A DNA stretch of 64,000 nt from Monodelphis domestica (lineage: Eukaryota; Chordata; Mammalia; Didelphimorphia; Didelphidae), in the NCBI RefSeq assembly GCF_027887165.1, contig NC_077227.1, positions 442,449,895 to 442,513,894 on the forward strand, given 5' to 3'. Made by a program: the position numbers and the translations under genes. The notes below the pieces were generated by a model. It made no database searches and was not told the origin of the DNA. It saw nothing but the letters and a program-made list of their open reading frames with translations. Shown here one piece after another: positions 13,901 through 26,060 of this stretch (positions are counted from its first letter, which is position 1; every line of letters begins with the position of its first letter).

Positions 13901-16900
13901 AAATTTCAATTAAACAAAACCTTTATTAAGTGCCTACTAGTTTTAACATATTGGAGCAACTAACTGGTATAGTGAATAGGATACCAATCCTGGAATCATG
14001 AAGACTTAAATTGAAGTCTGTCCTCAGACAATTACCAGTCCTGAGACTTGCCTCAGTTTTTCATCCAAAATGAGAACACACGGGAAAAGGAAATGGCAAA
14101 CCCTACAGTGACTTTGTCCATGGGGTTAGACATGACTGAACAACTGAGCAACAATAATAAAGTTTAATATGTTACTTAAAGAGCTATATATGTATAAGCA
14201 AAACAAAACACTTCTGTAATATTGTCTAGTTTAAATATCTTTGAGTAATCCCCTTCTTTTAGAATTCCTGTTTCTGGAAATTCTTTTGACTAAATGATAA
14301 CAGCCTTAGATGCTCCTTTGTCATTGTGCAAGGTTTTAAACTTCTTGTGCCAAGCTGTTTTTCCCCCAATTCTTTTTTCCATAGTGCTTATTTCTTTTTC
14401 AAAATTCTCCTAAAATGCTCTCATCTCATTTATAAAAACATTTTAAAATTCATTTAAAACTCTTGATTCATCTGGCTATGTAGATGTTTTGGAGTCAGTC
14501 TCTTTGTGTTTATGTTGGGGATTTCTTCTTTTGGTATCTAAATGTCTTGATACCACTGAAGAAAGGATTCACTTATATATTTAAACTGAAAAGAAAAATT
14601 GTTCTGGAATCCTAAAAATTTCCATATAAGAAACTGAATACTACAACATGACCTAGCACCATGCCACTTATCACAGAAGGTTAAGTAATACATCTGAGAA
14701 CTGGGGATAAATGTGCTTCAGTGCACCAGGTACTTGCCTGATTTAACTATCAATGAAAATCTAAGGACTAGGCTTGGAAAACTGGGTCTGTATATTGCTT
14801 AATATATAATGAAAACAATGTGTGATTTCATGACGAAGAATTAAGAACTATGCATTGAAATCTTGCCAATTATGTAAGACAGTTATTGAAGCAAAAAGAT
14901 ATATAACTTCAAAGAAGGTTTCTTTGAAGTATGAAAAGTTTCATGGTTTAGTGTATAGGTCAATACATTTAGGTATTTTACTTTTTCCCAAGTAATTTAT
15001 AGCCTACTATGCCTTCTGGGATGGCACATTTCCTATTTTCCATAGCTGTAATTATTAAGACGTTTTCTTTAAATGAAATCTAAATATTTCTATGATACTT
15101 CCACCCAATGTTTCTAACTTTTTTTCTGTGAGCCCAAGTAGAACAAGTCTAATTCCTCCCTTCTTCTACATGATAGCCCTAGAAACACTTTAAAGGTCTT
15201 TTGAAATCTTCTTTTCTTTGGGCTAAACACCTTCATTTGCTTCAAGCAGTTCTTATAAGATATGCTATCTTGAGGTTTTTCTCTATGCTAAAATGTCCTC
15301 TTCTGAACATTGTCTAGTTTATTAGTGTCCTTCATGAAGTGTGGCACTAAGAACTGGATATTATACTACAGTTGTAGTCTGACCAGGAAAGAGTGTACAG
15401 AAGGCTATCTATCACTTTTCTAGCCCTGGACATCAAGCTCCTCTTAAGAAAGCTGGTGATTAGATTACTCTTTTTGTCAGACATATCATACTGTTAACTC
15501 ATTTTGAGTTTTCAATTTACTAAACTCACAGATCTTTTAGAAGTACTTCTGTTTAGTCATAACTCCTCTATCTTGTACTTGTATTTTTTTTAAATTGAAG
15601 CATGACTTTACATTTATGTATCTATATTAAATTTAGTATAAATTTAGCTGGTGGAGATTTATTAATATTCTGATTGTCTTCCAGTTTAACTTTCTCTCAA
15701 GTGTCATCTGAAAATCTGATAAGAATGCCACCTATATCTTTATCCAAATTAATGACAAATGCATTCAATAGTAGAGGGCAAGCACAGACCCTTGGGAGAC
15801 CCCACTGGCAACCTCCTTTCTAGATGACATCAAAACTGTATTTTTTTTAAAACGCTTGCCTTCTGCCTTAGAATCAATACTGTGGTAAGGGCTAGGCAAT
15901 TGGAGTTAAATGACTTATGCAGGGGTCACAATGCTAGAAAGTATCTAAGGCCATATTTGAACTCATAACCTCCTATCTCTAGGCTGGCTCTCTATCCACT
16001 GTGCCTGGGTCTAGCCATTTAACTATTCAGAATCCTCATAGCATAGCTCACACCCTTCTAGCTTTCCCACAAGAATAGATGGAGATATTATCAAAAGGCT
16101 ATGCTAAAATCAAGTTAAGCTACCAGCATCTTCTTCATTTACTAATTTGGAGGTCTTATCCAACAAGAAAATAAAGTTACTTTGTTATCATTTGTTCATG
16201 ATGAAGTCATACTTGATCTTTATGATAATCATTTCCTCTTCTGGACATTAAATAACATTGTCTTTAATAATATGTTTTAGAATATTGTTAAGAATCAAAG
16301 TCAAATGTAGGGGGCAGCTGGGTAGCTCAGTGGATTGAGGCCTAGAGCCTAGAGAGGCCAGGCCTAGTTCAAATCTTGCCTCAGACACTTCCCAGCTGTG
16401 TGACCCTGGGCAAGTCAGTTGACCCCCATTGCCTAGCCCTTACCACTCTTTTGCCCTGGAACCAATACACAGTATTGATTCCAAGTTGGAAGGTAAGGGT
16501 TTAAAAAAAAAGTCAAATGTACTAGTCTATAATTTACAGACTTAATTTTCCACCCTTTTAAAAAATTTAAGGCATTTGTTCCTCACTCCTGTACCTCATC
16601 CATATGTGATATATAAAAGATCACTGATACTGGCTCAGCAATCACACCTACAATTTTTTTAACCCCTTATATATTTTGCTTAATGGCCTAGAAACCCCCA
16701 AGTACTTTTCTTTCTTTTGAGAGAAACTTATACTATATGTTTTGCTTTTTTTTCGTGTGTGGGGGTGAGGGGTTGATTTCTCATCAACTGCAGTCTTACC
16801 CCAGATCTCCATTTAGGATTACTCTAAGTATCACAGTGATTTATTAGAGAAATTGGCTTTTCATCTGGAATAAGGCCTTTACCTCTACAGAACCCCAAAT

Positions 16901-19900
16901 CCATGTTGGAAGAGGCTCATGTGTAGGGAGATCATTTGGGGTTATATTTCCCATTTGAGGAGGAAAACTTGGTTTTTTTCCTTTTTTCCTTTTAAAATTG
17001 TTTTAGGGTTGGGCTAGCTCTTTACATACATTAGCATAGGCACAAGCTACAGAAACATTTAAAATGTTTATATTTAGAATTTGTTTATCTCTCTATTGGG
17101 AGTAATCTCTAGGGGGGGGGGGATAATCAGTTATGGGAGATTTGGGTCCTCAAAAAGACTTAAATTTGGGAGTGTCTAAGAATTCTGTATCATAGACATT
17201 GTTGAACTAGTAAAGAACTGTGCCTAATGGATAATTAATAGAGCCTCAGTCACAAGAAAGTTATCCAGGAGTGGGTTCATGGACCAAAATGCCTCAGGGC
17301 ATACCAATTCAGTAAGAGAACAATGACCTACATCACCATGATCTTAAGAGATAGGGGAACTCTTCAGTTTGGGTGCTGATCCAACCCTGTGAACCTGTAT
17401 TATAGTTATTTATATACATGGCTTATACTCTTCACTAGACTGAAAGCTCCTTAAGGGCAGGGGCTGTGCCATATGAATTTTTAGACCTCTCACAATATCC
17501 AACACAGTGACTTAAATATAATAGTTTCCCAATAAGTGTTTGTTGAGTGAAAATACATATTAAATGGAGGAACTGGTTATTTCAGATTTTTCTTGTCTTT
17601 ACTATTTATTCAGAAACATCATAGCCCAAATCACCATGTGGCAATTCAAATGAATTATTTATTTTGACAGATTGAATAGTTCAGTAATATTTTAATATAG
17701 TTTACTATATAAATATGCAATCATAAAGCAGCAATATGAAACTACCAAACCCCAAATCACTATTAATGAAGGATCACATGAAGGCAAAAACTATGATAAA
17801 AAATAGTTTATTGTCTAAAATTTGATGAATTATACACCTATACTTATGTAAAACATTATTTTTCCTAAGGGCTCAAATAGCTTTACAGAAACCATGTAGT
17901 TTATCTTAACACCATCTTCATGAAATAGGCAGAAGACGGAGGTTAATATTTATTTCTCTTATTATATGCTACTTCATTCCAGCATCTTAAAAAAAGAATG
18001 TAATATAGAACCTTATAATACATTCTTTGATAAAGAGCATAATTTGGTATAGGATGTTAATTTTTGATCCTACCCAATATATTTTTTAGCTAATAATCTA
18101 TAGAAAATTATTATCCTTAGGCTCATTTGTCAACCTAGTTCCAAAGAAAAATAAATAACATTAAATGTTATGGTCAATTGAAACTTCATTTCTTTCAAAA
18201 AAAAAAAACCCTGTGAGGTATTCATGAAGCATTTGGGCTTTAGAATTTTGATTCCAAGAGAATAGACAGAATTAGTGGATTAATTTGAGTACTGTATCAA
18301 TCTTAAATCAGAGCCAATATTCCTAATAATTTTGACTGACTTCTATGATTCATGCCTTTAGTTTCCCAAAGGAACTATGCACAAATAATAAGAAAAAAAT
18401 ATGACTTGGTGGAATAACAAACATAGTTTTTTGGTAGATCATCTGAATTTCTTAGGTGACTAGTTAGTGAATATCTACTTATTACTATTATTATTATTTT
18501 TAAAACCCTTACCTTTTGTCTTAAGAGTCCATATTGTGTATTGGCTCCAAGGCAGAAGAGTGGTAAGGACTAGGCAATGGGGGTTAAGTGACTTGCCCAG
18601 GGTCACACAGCTAGGAAGTGTCTGAGGCCAGATTTGAACCCAGGCCTGACTCTCAATCCACTGAGCCACCCAGCTGCCCCCAATATCTATATATTTGACT
18701 GTCCAAAGATTATGAAGAAAATCTCACACAGCTTTTGCTTTGGGGAATGTATTCTTTACTTACGATCCACAAATGATGTAAATAGCATTCTGAATCTGCT
18801 AAGCCGGCTACCTTCATCAGCCCACATTCGAATCACTCCAATTCCTGTTTGAAGCATTACATCATTGGCTACCGTGCTGCAAAATTTGGCCTTCAGGTTT
18901 TCAATTGAACTGCTTCCGTCATACACTGCCACAAAGTTTCTCTTGCATTCATTTGAATGTTCCATTTGGTAGTCAAGGAATCTTAGATAAATCTGTTAAT
19001 CAAACAGATGAAATGTGCTTTTGACTGAAGTTGTACAAAAATATTTCTATCTATTTGCTTATCAAATGGTAATGGTTAAGGACAGTGAATGATTCTGATA
19101 ACTGAATGTCTAATCAATGTGTATACTAATTATTTTGCTTATCATAATTAACTGAGCAGTGAACTAAACTTAATACTTCCACCTTAGAATGGTCTAGTTG
19201 ATTAACTGAAGAAACACAGTATTTGTACTTTGAGGAAATTATTAAAACAGCTGACTTTTGACTCCAGTGATTTTATTCCAGATGGGAAAGAAATCTGATC
19301 TGTAACACGAAAGTAGTTGCCATTAGCAGTCTTTCAAAAACCTACATCCCTCTTATTTCAAATGTTATCATGGCGCCTATTATCTGACATTTTGTTACTT
19401 AAAATACCTGCTGTGTTGCTCAGGGCTGCTTGTGAGTTTCCTACTTTGCTTTCGTGGTTGCTTATATATGGCATAAGATTTTCTTATTGCCATACAAGTG
19501 ATATGGGGAATTTCTGCCACTTTGGACATTCTTAATTCTGAATGGGGGAATGCAGTTTATAGGTACATCACTAGAAAAGGAATATGAAGGTGTTGATTCT
19601 TTTACTTTCTTTGCTGGGCATAACTCTTTTTACTTTGTTTTTTGCACATATAAACATCCTTGGTAACTTGACAAGCAGTCTGGTCAGTTTCAGTGTTAAG
19701 GACATTAAAACATAGCTTACAATAAATTATTAAATAGAAAGATCTGATTAAAAATCTATGAATGGATTATCCCTATGCCTTCAACTCAGATCATGATTTG
19801 TTTGCAGATGGCTCAATTTGAAAAATGCTTTAGTAAAGAAAATTCTCTTCGATTTAATGGAGCAAATAACTAATGTTTTACTCACTGTTTGATTAACTGG

Positions 19901-22900
19901 AATACAATCCTATTGTCTTTATATAGCATAATAATGCCACATCAAGCCCACAAATTCCAAGTAAGTCTATAAACATAAATATCACTGTAGGTACTTCATT
20001 CCCCAAGTATATTTTAATGGAATGGGAAAATTACTTCTTTGAATTAGAATATAGCTTGTACAGTTTACTTTGCCACGTTATGTTTCCATTTAATGTGAAT
20101 GAAGAATTTACAACTACTCAAATGCATGATAGTAGTGATAACTGATAATCTTGTAGTACAACAGGATGTCCACCTCAAAATCTAGTGTTTTGATTATCTT
20201 TTAAAATAGTGAAAATCTTCATAAAAGTATTATTTATGTCTATTATTAAGTGATATAAAATATCACACTTAAGCATAAAATCAATAAATCCAAATTATGA
20301 AATTTAAAATGTTTATATTTTGTGTTGCTGTTATCAGAGGTAAGGAAACATATGCCAGTTTGCCAAATCAGAATTAATGCTACTTAAGAGTCATAATCCT
20401 AATGAAATTACTTCTAAAGACAAATGATGGGATACATGAAAACAAGACAATTTATTTGTACTTGTGAGTACAGCTAAACTAGTCTTGAAAGTTATAACTT
20501 AGCTATGGCTCTACCTTCCTATAACATAACAATAATTAAATACTTAAAACAAATATGATTAACTACAAGTAGAAATGAAATCTTTAGAATAAAGTTAAAT
20601 AGTATGGATGAAAAGGGCAATGCATTTAGCTGGCAATTACATACTAGTGTTATATTTAAAAAAAGAATTAAATATTGCTTGGAGTATAGTATAATGGAGG
20701 TCATGTTGTATTGGGAGTTGGGAAACCTCAATGCAAGCCTTAGATTTGTTGTTTCCTACCTATGCAACCATTTCCAAGTCATACCATCCTTAAGCTTGTT
20801 TTCTTACCTGTAAAATGGTTTCTGTATTCTCTTTCATTTCTTGTTCTTGTATTTGTAAGTAGATATTTTTTAGACTCGAGTTTTATTTAGATTATTATTA
20901 AATCTCTCTCTATTTGCTCTTTTGAACATCAATCATAAAGGCAATATTTCTATCTTTTATTCTGATTAAGTAATTTGCCTCATCTTAAAAAAAGAGAGTA
21001 ACTGGGGCCATTACCATTTTATCCTTTAAATTTTTCAAAAAGAACTTGATTACTATTTCAGTTTGAAATGAAGACTAATTAAAATACATTCAACTGAGTA
21101 AAGACATGCTAGTTTCTATGATACTAACTCTAAAAAATATTAAATAAGCTTCCTACTTTTAATAATTTTCTTTAAGATAATTTATATTCTGAACAGATAA
21201 ATTACTGAAAATACATAACCTATAAGCTCTTTAAAAGATGATTTATATGATAACAAATACTGTCAGATAAAATTTTCAACTACTTCAATATTCCTAGAAG
21301 TATAAATGAAATATAATCAGAAATCAAAATTTTAAGAGCAATTTCAAAACTGTAACATATGGTTATCACCCATTAAAAGATCCATGATTTATGTGCTATA
21401 TAGTAATTTGTACTTTAAAAGTTGGGCATTTGCAAATTTAAAAGTTTCAGTGGATTTGTATTATTTCCTTCCTTCCTTCCTTCCTTCCTTCCTTCCTTCC
21501 TTCCTTCCTTCCTTCCTTCCTTCCTTCCTTCCTTCCTTCCTTCCTTCCTTCCTTCCTTCCTTCCTTCCTTCCTTCCTTCCTTTCTCCCTTTCTCCCTTCC
21601 TCCCTTCCCCCTTCCTTCCTTCCTTCCTTCCTTCCTTCCTTCCTTCCTTCCTTCCTTCCTTCCTTCCTTCCTTCCTTCCTTCCTTCCTTCCTTCCTTCCT
21701 TCCTTCCTTCCTTCCTTCCTTCCTTCTTCTTTCTAAACCTTTATCTTCCATCTTAGAATCAATACTGTGTACTGGTTCCAAGGCAGAAGAGTGGTAAAGG
21801 ATAGGCAGTGGGGTTTAAGTGACTTGACCAGAATCACATAGCTAGGAAGTATCTGAGGCCCTATTTGAACCCAGGATCTCCTGTCTCTAGGCTTGGCTCT
21901 CAATCTACTGACCTACCTAGCTGCCCCCTAGTCTTTAACCTTCAAACTTTATATTTTGGACAATTTTAAGGTATTAGGCTAACAGTAGGTTTTTAATAAA
22001 TATTTGTTAAATTGACTTTTTAAAAAAGTTGTCATACATATTAACAAATATAATAGCCTCCAAAAGTCTATTAAAACCAAAGTAGCATATGAAATAAATC
22101 ATGGCTAATGTCTTTTACTTAGAATAATTGACTTTATGCAAATACCTTGGCTTTTGGAGTAGCTTTAATTGTCCATATGCAGTCAACTGCTTGTCCAGGC
22201 TTTGTTTTGTCTTCCTGTTCTACCTGACTAGAGCGTACTATTCCATCAGCTCCAGAGAGTTCAAATTGACAGTCTAGAGGGAACACATAAATGATGTTAA
22301 TGGAAAATAAGCCTCATTACAAATGCCATAAGGAAAAAAGTTGTAATATCATACTAGACCTGGGATGGGATTTAAAATACCTCCTAGATAAGTAAAGTCT
22401 GGATCTGTAACAGAAAAGAAGACAATCAATCACTGTGCTGAAAAGATTTGAGAATTGGTTCAAAGTTTAGCAAATTTAATTATAACTGTATTTCTTGTTG
22501 GTCTATTTACATTCCCCATGCTTTTCCCATTTACATTGTTCTCTAAACCATGAAATATCTTCCTTTTCTTTCTTCTCATGGAAATTTTATTGTTTATTTA
22601 TTTTTGTCTACTAGAACATAATGTCTTGGCTTCTCAGCCTAAAAGCTAACCACCAAGTTGCCTTATTCTAGTAAAGTATAAGCTTGTTTTTACATGATAA
22701 ACAGAAGTTGGCAGAGTAGATCCACATGATATTTTGCCTTGCCAAAGTAATCATGTTCCCCAGATATCTAAGAACCACTCTTCTCCATGACATGGCACAT
22801 CTGTCAATTTCTTTATTTAATTAAAACCCTTACCTTTAACAACAATAATGTGTAATGATCAAATGTAAATGACTTAACTATTATCTATAAGGCAAGGATA

Positions 22901-25900
22901 AGGATACAAGATAACTCCAAGAGACTCATGACAAGAAAAGGATATCCACTGCCTTAGAAGGAATGAATGGAGTCCAAATGTAAATTGAGATATACTATTC
23001 TTTATTTAATTTCCTCCATGAATTTTTCTATAGTGAAAGCAATATGTGCCTTTTTTCACATTGTGATAAACATGGAAATATGTATTATATGATAACACAT
23101 ATATATCCTATTTTACATTACCTGCCTTCTTGGGGAGGGGTAGGAGGGAGTAAGAGAGAGAGCATGGATTGCAAAATACCAGGAAATGAATATTGAAAAA
23201 TTGTATTGACATACTATTTGGAAAAAAATTGCTATCATTAAAAAACAACAACCTTACCTTCTGTCTTAGTATCAATTCTAAAACAGAAGAGCAGCAAGGG
23301 CTAGGTAATTGGGGTTAAATGACTTGCCCAAGGTCAACCAGTTAGGAAGTATCTGAGGTCAATTTGAACCCAGATCCTCTTGACTCTTGGTCTGGCACTC
23401 TATCCACTGTGCTACTAGCTGCCTCTTTTACATTACTTCTTTAAAGAATGAATATATCTAATTAATTATTTCCCTATTGATCCCTTAAAATTTTTTTTTC
23501 TTTAAATCCTTACCTTCCATCTTGGAATCAGTACTGTGTATTGACTCCAAGGCAGAAGAGTGGTGAGGGCTAGGCAATGGGGGGGGGGGGGGGAATCAAG
23601 TGACTTGACCAGGGTCACACAGCTGGGAAGTTTCTGAGGCCAGATTTGAACCTAGGACCTCCCGTCTCTATTCCTGGCTCTCAATCCACTGAGCCACTCA
23701 GCTGTCCGATGATCCCTTTCTTAACCAAAGTATTCTTCCTTTTGAAATTCTTTTTAATAGGGTTTGGTGTAGATGAAAAATGCAGAGCCTATAATATATA
23801 CCAAAAGATTAAAGTTTTGGGAAAATATTTTCCTTGTAAGTGTATTAGTCTGGGAGTCAGAAAACCAGGATTCAAATTCCAGTTCTAATTAGCTTTTTTA
23901 TCTTTCTGTGATATGCTAATGTCTTAAAATTTCTTAATACCTTAAAAATAACTATGTATGATATAATGTAAATCCTTTGATTTCAGGATTCTCATTTTTT
24001 TTATATCTCCCATAATTCTTAATAGAATGCTTTTTTTTGTACTGAAAGTGATCAGTAGTTATTGTTGAATGATAAATCCTAAAGGCAGTTGTCAATTCGT
24101 ATAATAGGGGAAAAAAATCAACTGATCTAGTTGTTTGGAATCATGGGGATAAAAGAAATGATAGGGTGATTTTCCCCCCTGTTTCTTCTAGATGTTTGCT
24201 ATTGTGAATAAATGAAAAGAGGCAGGGAAACTTTTGTGACATTTTCTGATAACAATAAATATCAATATTTTGAAGCAGTACAGAATTGATGCTAGAAGGC
24301 TTGCTTTTAATTTTAAGCTCTTATGTGTCCACTAAGTAACTTTCTTTAGGTTCTGCCTAAATTTTTTATAGCACTGCCTCTGTACTGATGGAAACAGTTT
24401 GACTAGTTGACCTCCTTTCTACCCTTACTATTCTGTGTTTTGAGATAATTAATCATTGGGGGTGGGAGAGAAATAGAAACCCTTACCTGGAATAAAAGAG
24501 TATTTTGCTCGAAATCCCAGTCCTTCTAGTTCTTCATCAGAACTAAATTTAATCCACATAAATCTTCCTGTTGATCTAATTAATGAAGGGCTTTTTACAC
24601 CACAATAACGATCTATAAGTGGAGAGAAACCAAATGGCCCATCTCGAATTTCCAAGTGATCAAATCGACACTCAAATGAAGGCTCTATATAATAATGTTC
24701 ATCAAAGGTCAGTTCTATTCTTTGACGTGGAGCAGCTGTAATACAGAGTCAATTGGGACAGTTTTAAAGAAGGAAATATGTAATGTACAAACACTGAAAA
24801 GATCTAAGAGGTAAAAAAGTGGAAATAACTGCCAAGTCAATACTTTACATCCAAGGACATCAATATGAATGAAATAATATGCTTGGAGCCAATGTGAATA
24901 AATAAAGAGGAATTGGCAACCCACAGTTGCATTTATTAATAACTTAAACATTATAAAGAATGTAGGTCAGAATACATAGCTTATGTTAACTATAGTAATA
25001 TTCACTGTAGAACTGTAATAATTTCTCCCTCCAGCATATATTATTTATTATATTGCCTGAACATATTTTATTGGAATTATTGGAATCAAGATTTCAAGAA
25101 GCAAATATTCAATTCATGAAATATAATGGATCAATGAAAGCCAAATAGGAGAACATGCAAGCAAGAAAAATAATGAGGATTATGAACAGAAATTTGCATA
25201 GGGTCTAGTAAATTATTTCAGTAATGCTTAAGGAAGTTTCTCAGAAACATTTCTCATTAATATTGATACTAGGGAAGACAAAAAGTTGAACCAATTTTTT
25301 ATTAGTTTTAAGGTTCTTTTAAGGAATTAAAAAATAAACAAACCCAGAAATGTCTTTGTTGTTCATTTGTTTCAGTCATATCCAACTCTTTGTGACCCTA
25401 TCTGAAGTTTTCTTAGCAAAGATCCTGGAGTGGTTGCCATTACCTTCTCCAGCTCATTTAAAAAATAAGTAAACCGAGGTAAATGAGGTTAAGTGACTTG
25501 CCCAAGGTCATACAGCTAGTAAGTTTCTGAGGCCAGATTTGACAACAAGAAAATAAGCCTTCCTGACTCCAGGTCTGGCACTCTATCAACTATGCTACCT
25601 AGCTGGCCCTCTGTACAACTTAATATATTTTTTATAACTGTCTGAAGTTTAAAGTCATTTATTGTTACTTGTTTGATCAGCACATAAAAATTAATTTGAT
25701 GTAAAATGGTTAAAACTATATTATGTTATCAACCCTTATAAGTTTAATATAATCAATGATAAGATTCAAGAAAGAGACATTTTAAAATACCTTCCAAAAT
25801 GTAGATGCATTCCTTGTTTGGTGGGTATGATTCAGGATAATTTGGAGAAGCAAAATGACCTCCATTGCTGGTTCGAACCCAAATTCCACACTGAGTAGCT

Positions 25901-26008
25901 GGGATATGTTTAATTCCAATATTCTGTCCATCTTAAAAAAATTACATTAAGTCCTATGAATTAAAGCTAATCGAATTGCCCCAACAACAAAATACACACA
26001 GACACATA

Positions 26009-26060
<52 letters not shown>

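Larger units (their letters stand above)
12560..14560 (-). mobile_element. Marsupial L1 fragment, interrupted
   Basis: Contains motifs I associate with marsupial L1 read backwards: 'tttcagtttttctgggcaag', 'ttctttgccttctggaata', 'cttggacctggaagctttaa', 'gatattcctgggag'. The element is interrupted at about 13890-14160 by a Mar1-type SINE and an L2 end, then resumes. Old and diverged. Confidence 0.6.
15060..16680 (-). mobile_element. CR1 LINE, reverse-oriented, interrupted by two SINEs
   Basis: Shows the reverse-complement CR1 pattern: 'agacccttgggagacccc', 'acaagaatagatgg', 'caaaaggctatgctaaaatc', 'gatgaagtcatacttgatc', 'tttagaatattgttaagaat', then 'agatcactgatactggctca'. Two SINEs (about 15841-16013 and 16310-16508) interrupt it. 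Too diverged to expect function. Confidence 0.75.
5451..18763 (-). other. NETO2: NETO2 intron 7 (13.3 kb)
   Basis: Largest intron. Besides the repeats listed separately, the stretches 5451-6700, 8500-9570, 9780-11090, 11690-12560, 14560-15050 and 16700-18480 hold nothing I can identify, apart from the L2 piece at 17396-17552 and a G9 run near 17114. The pieces around 10100-10450 look less repeat-like and could contain conserved non-coding sequence, but I cannot show this. Confidence 0.9.
18993..22145 (-). other. NETO2: NETO2 intron 6
   Basis: GT-AG intron of 3153 bp. It holds a MIR fragment (about 20680-20840), the long TTCC tract and a SINE. The remainder, 18993-20680 and 20840-21460, is AT-rich with nothing I can identify. 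Confidence 0.9.
22405..24486 (-). other. NETO2: NETO2 intron 4
   Basis: 2082 bp with two reverse SINEs (23247-23427 and 23487-23709) and a MIR-like piece near 23838-23950. The rest, 22405-23245 and 23950-24486, shows nothing identifiable. Confidence 0.9.

Noticed and set aside
16310-16420. tRNA-like A and B boxes in the SINEs as possible tRNA genes
   Set aside because: No cloverleaf with paired acceptor stem; these are SINE heads with CORE and A tails.
21384-21797. Long PFLPS/KEGR repeat ORFs on both strands
   Set aside because: Translation of the TTCC microsatellite.
22815-22900. 'aaaacccttacc' followed by 'aaatgacttaac' as another SINE
   Set aside because: Only two short matches with nothing recognisable between them; not enough support.
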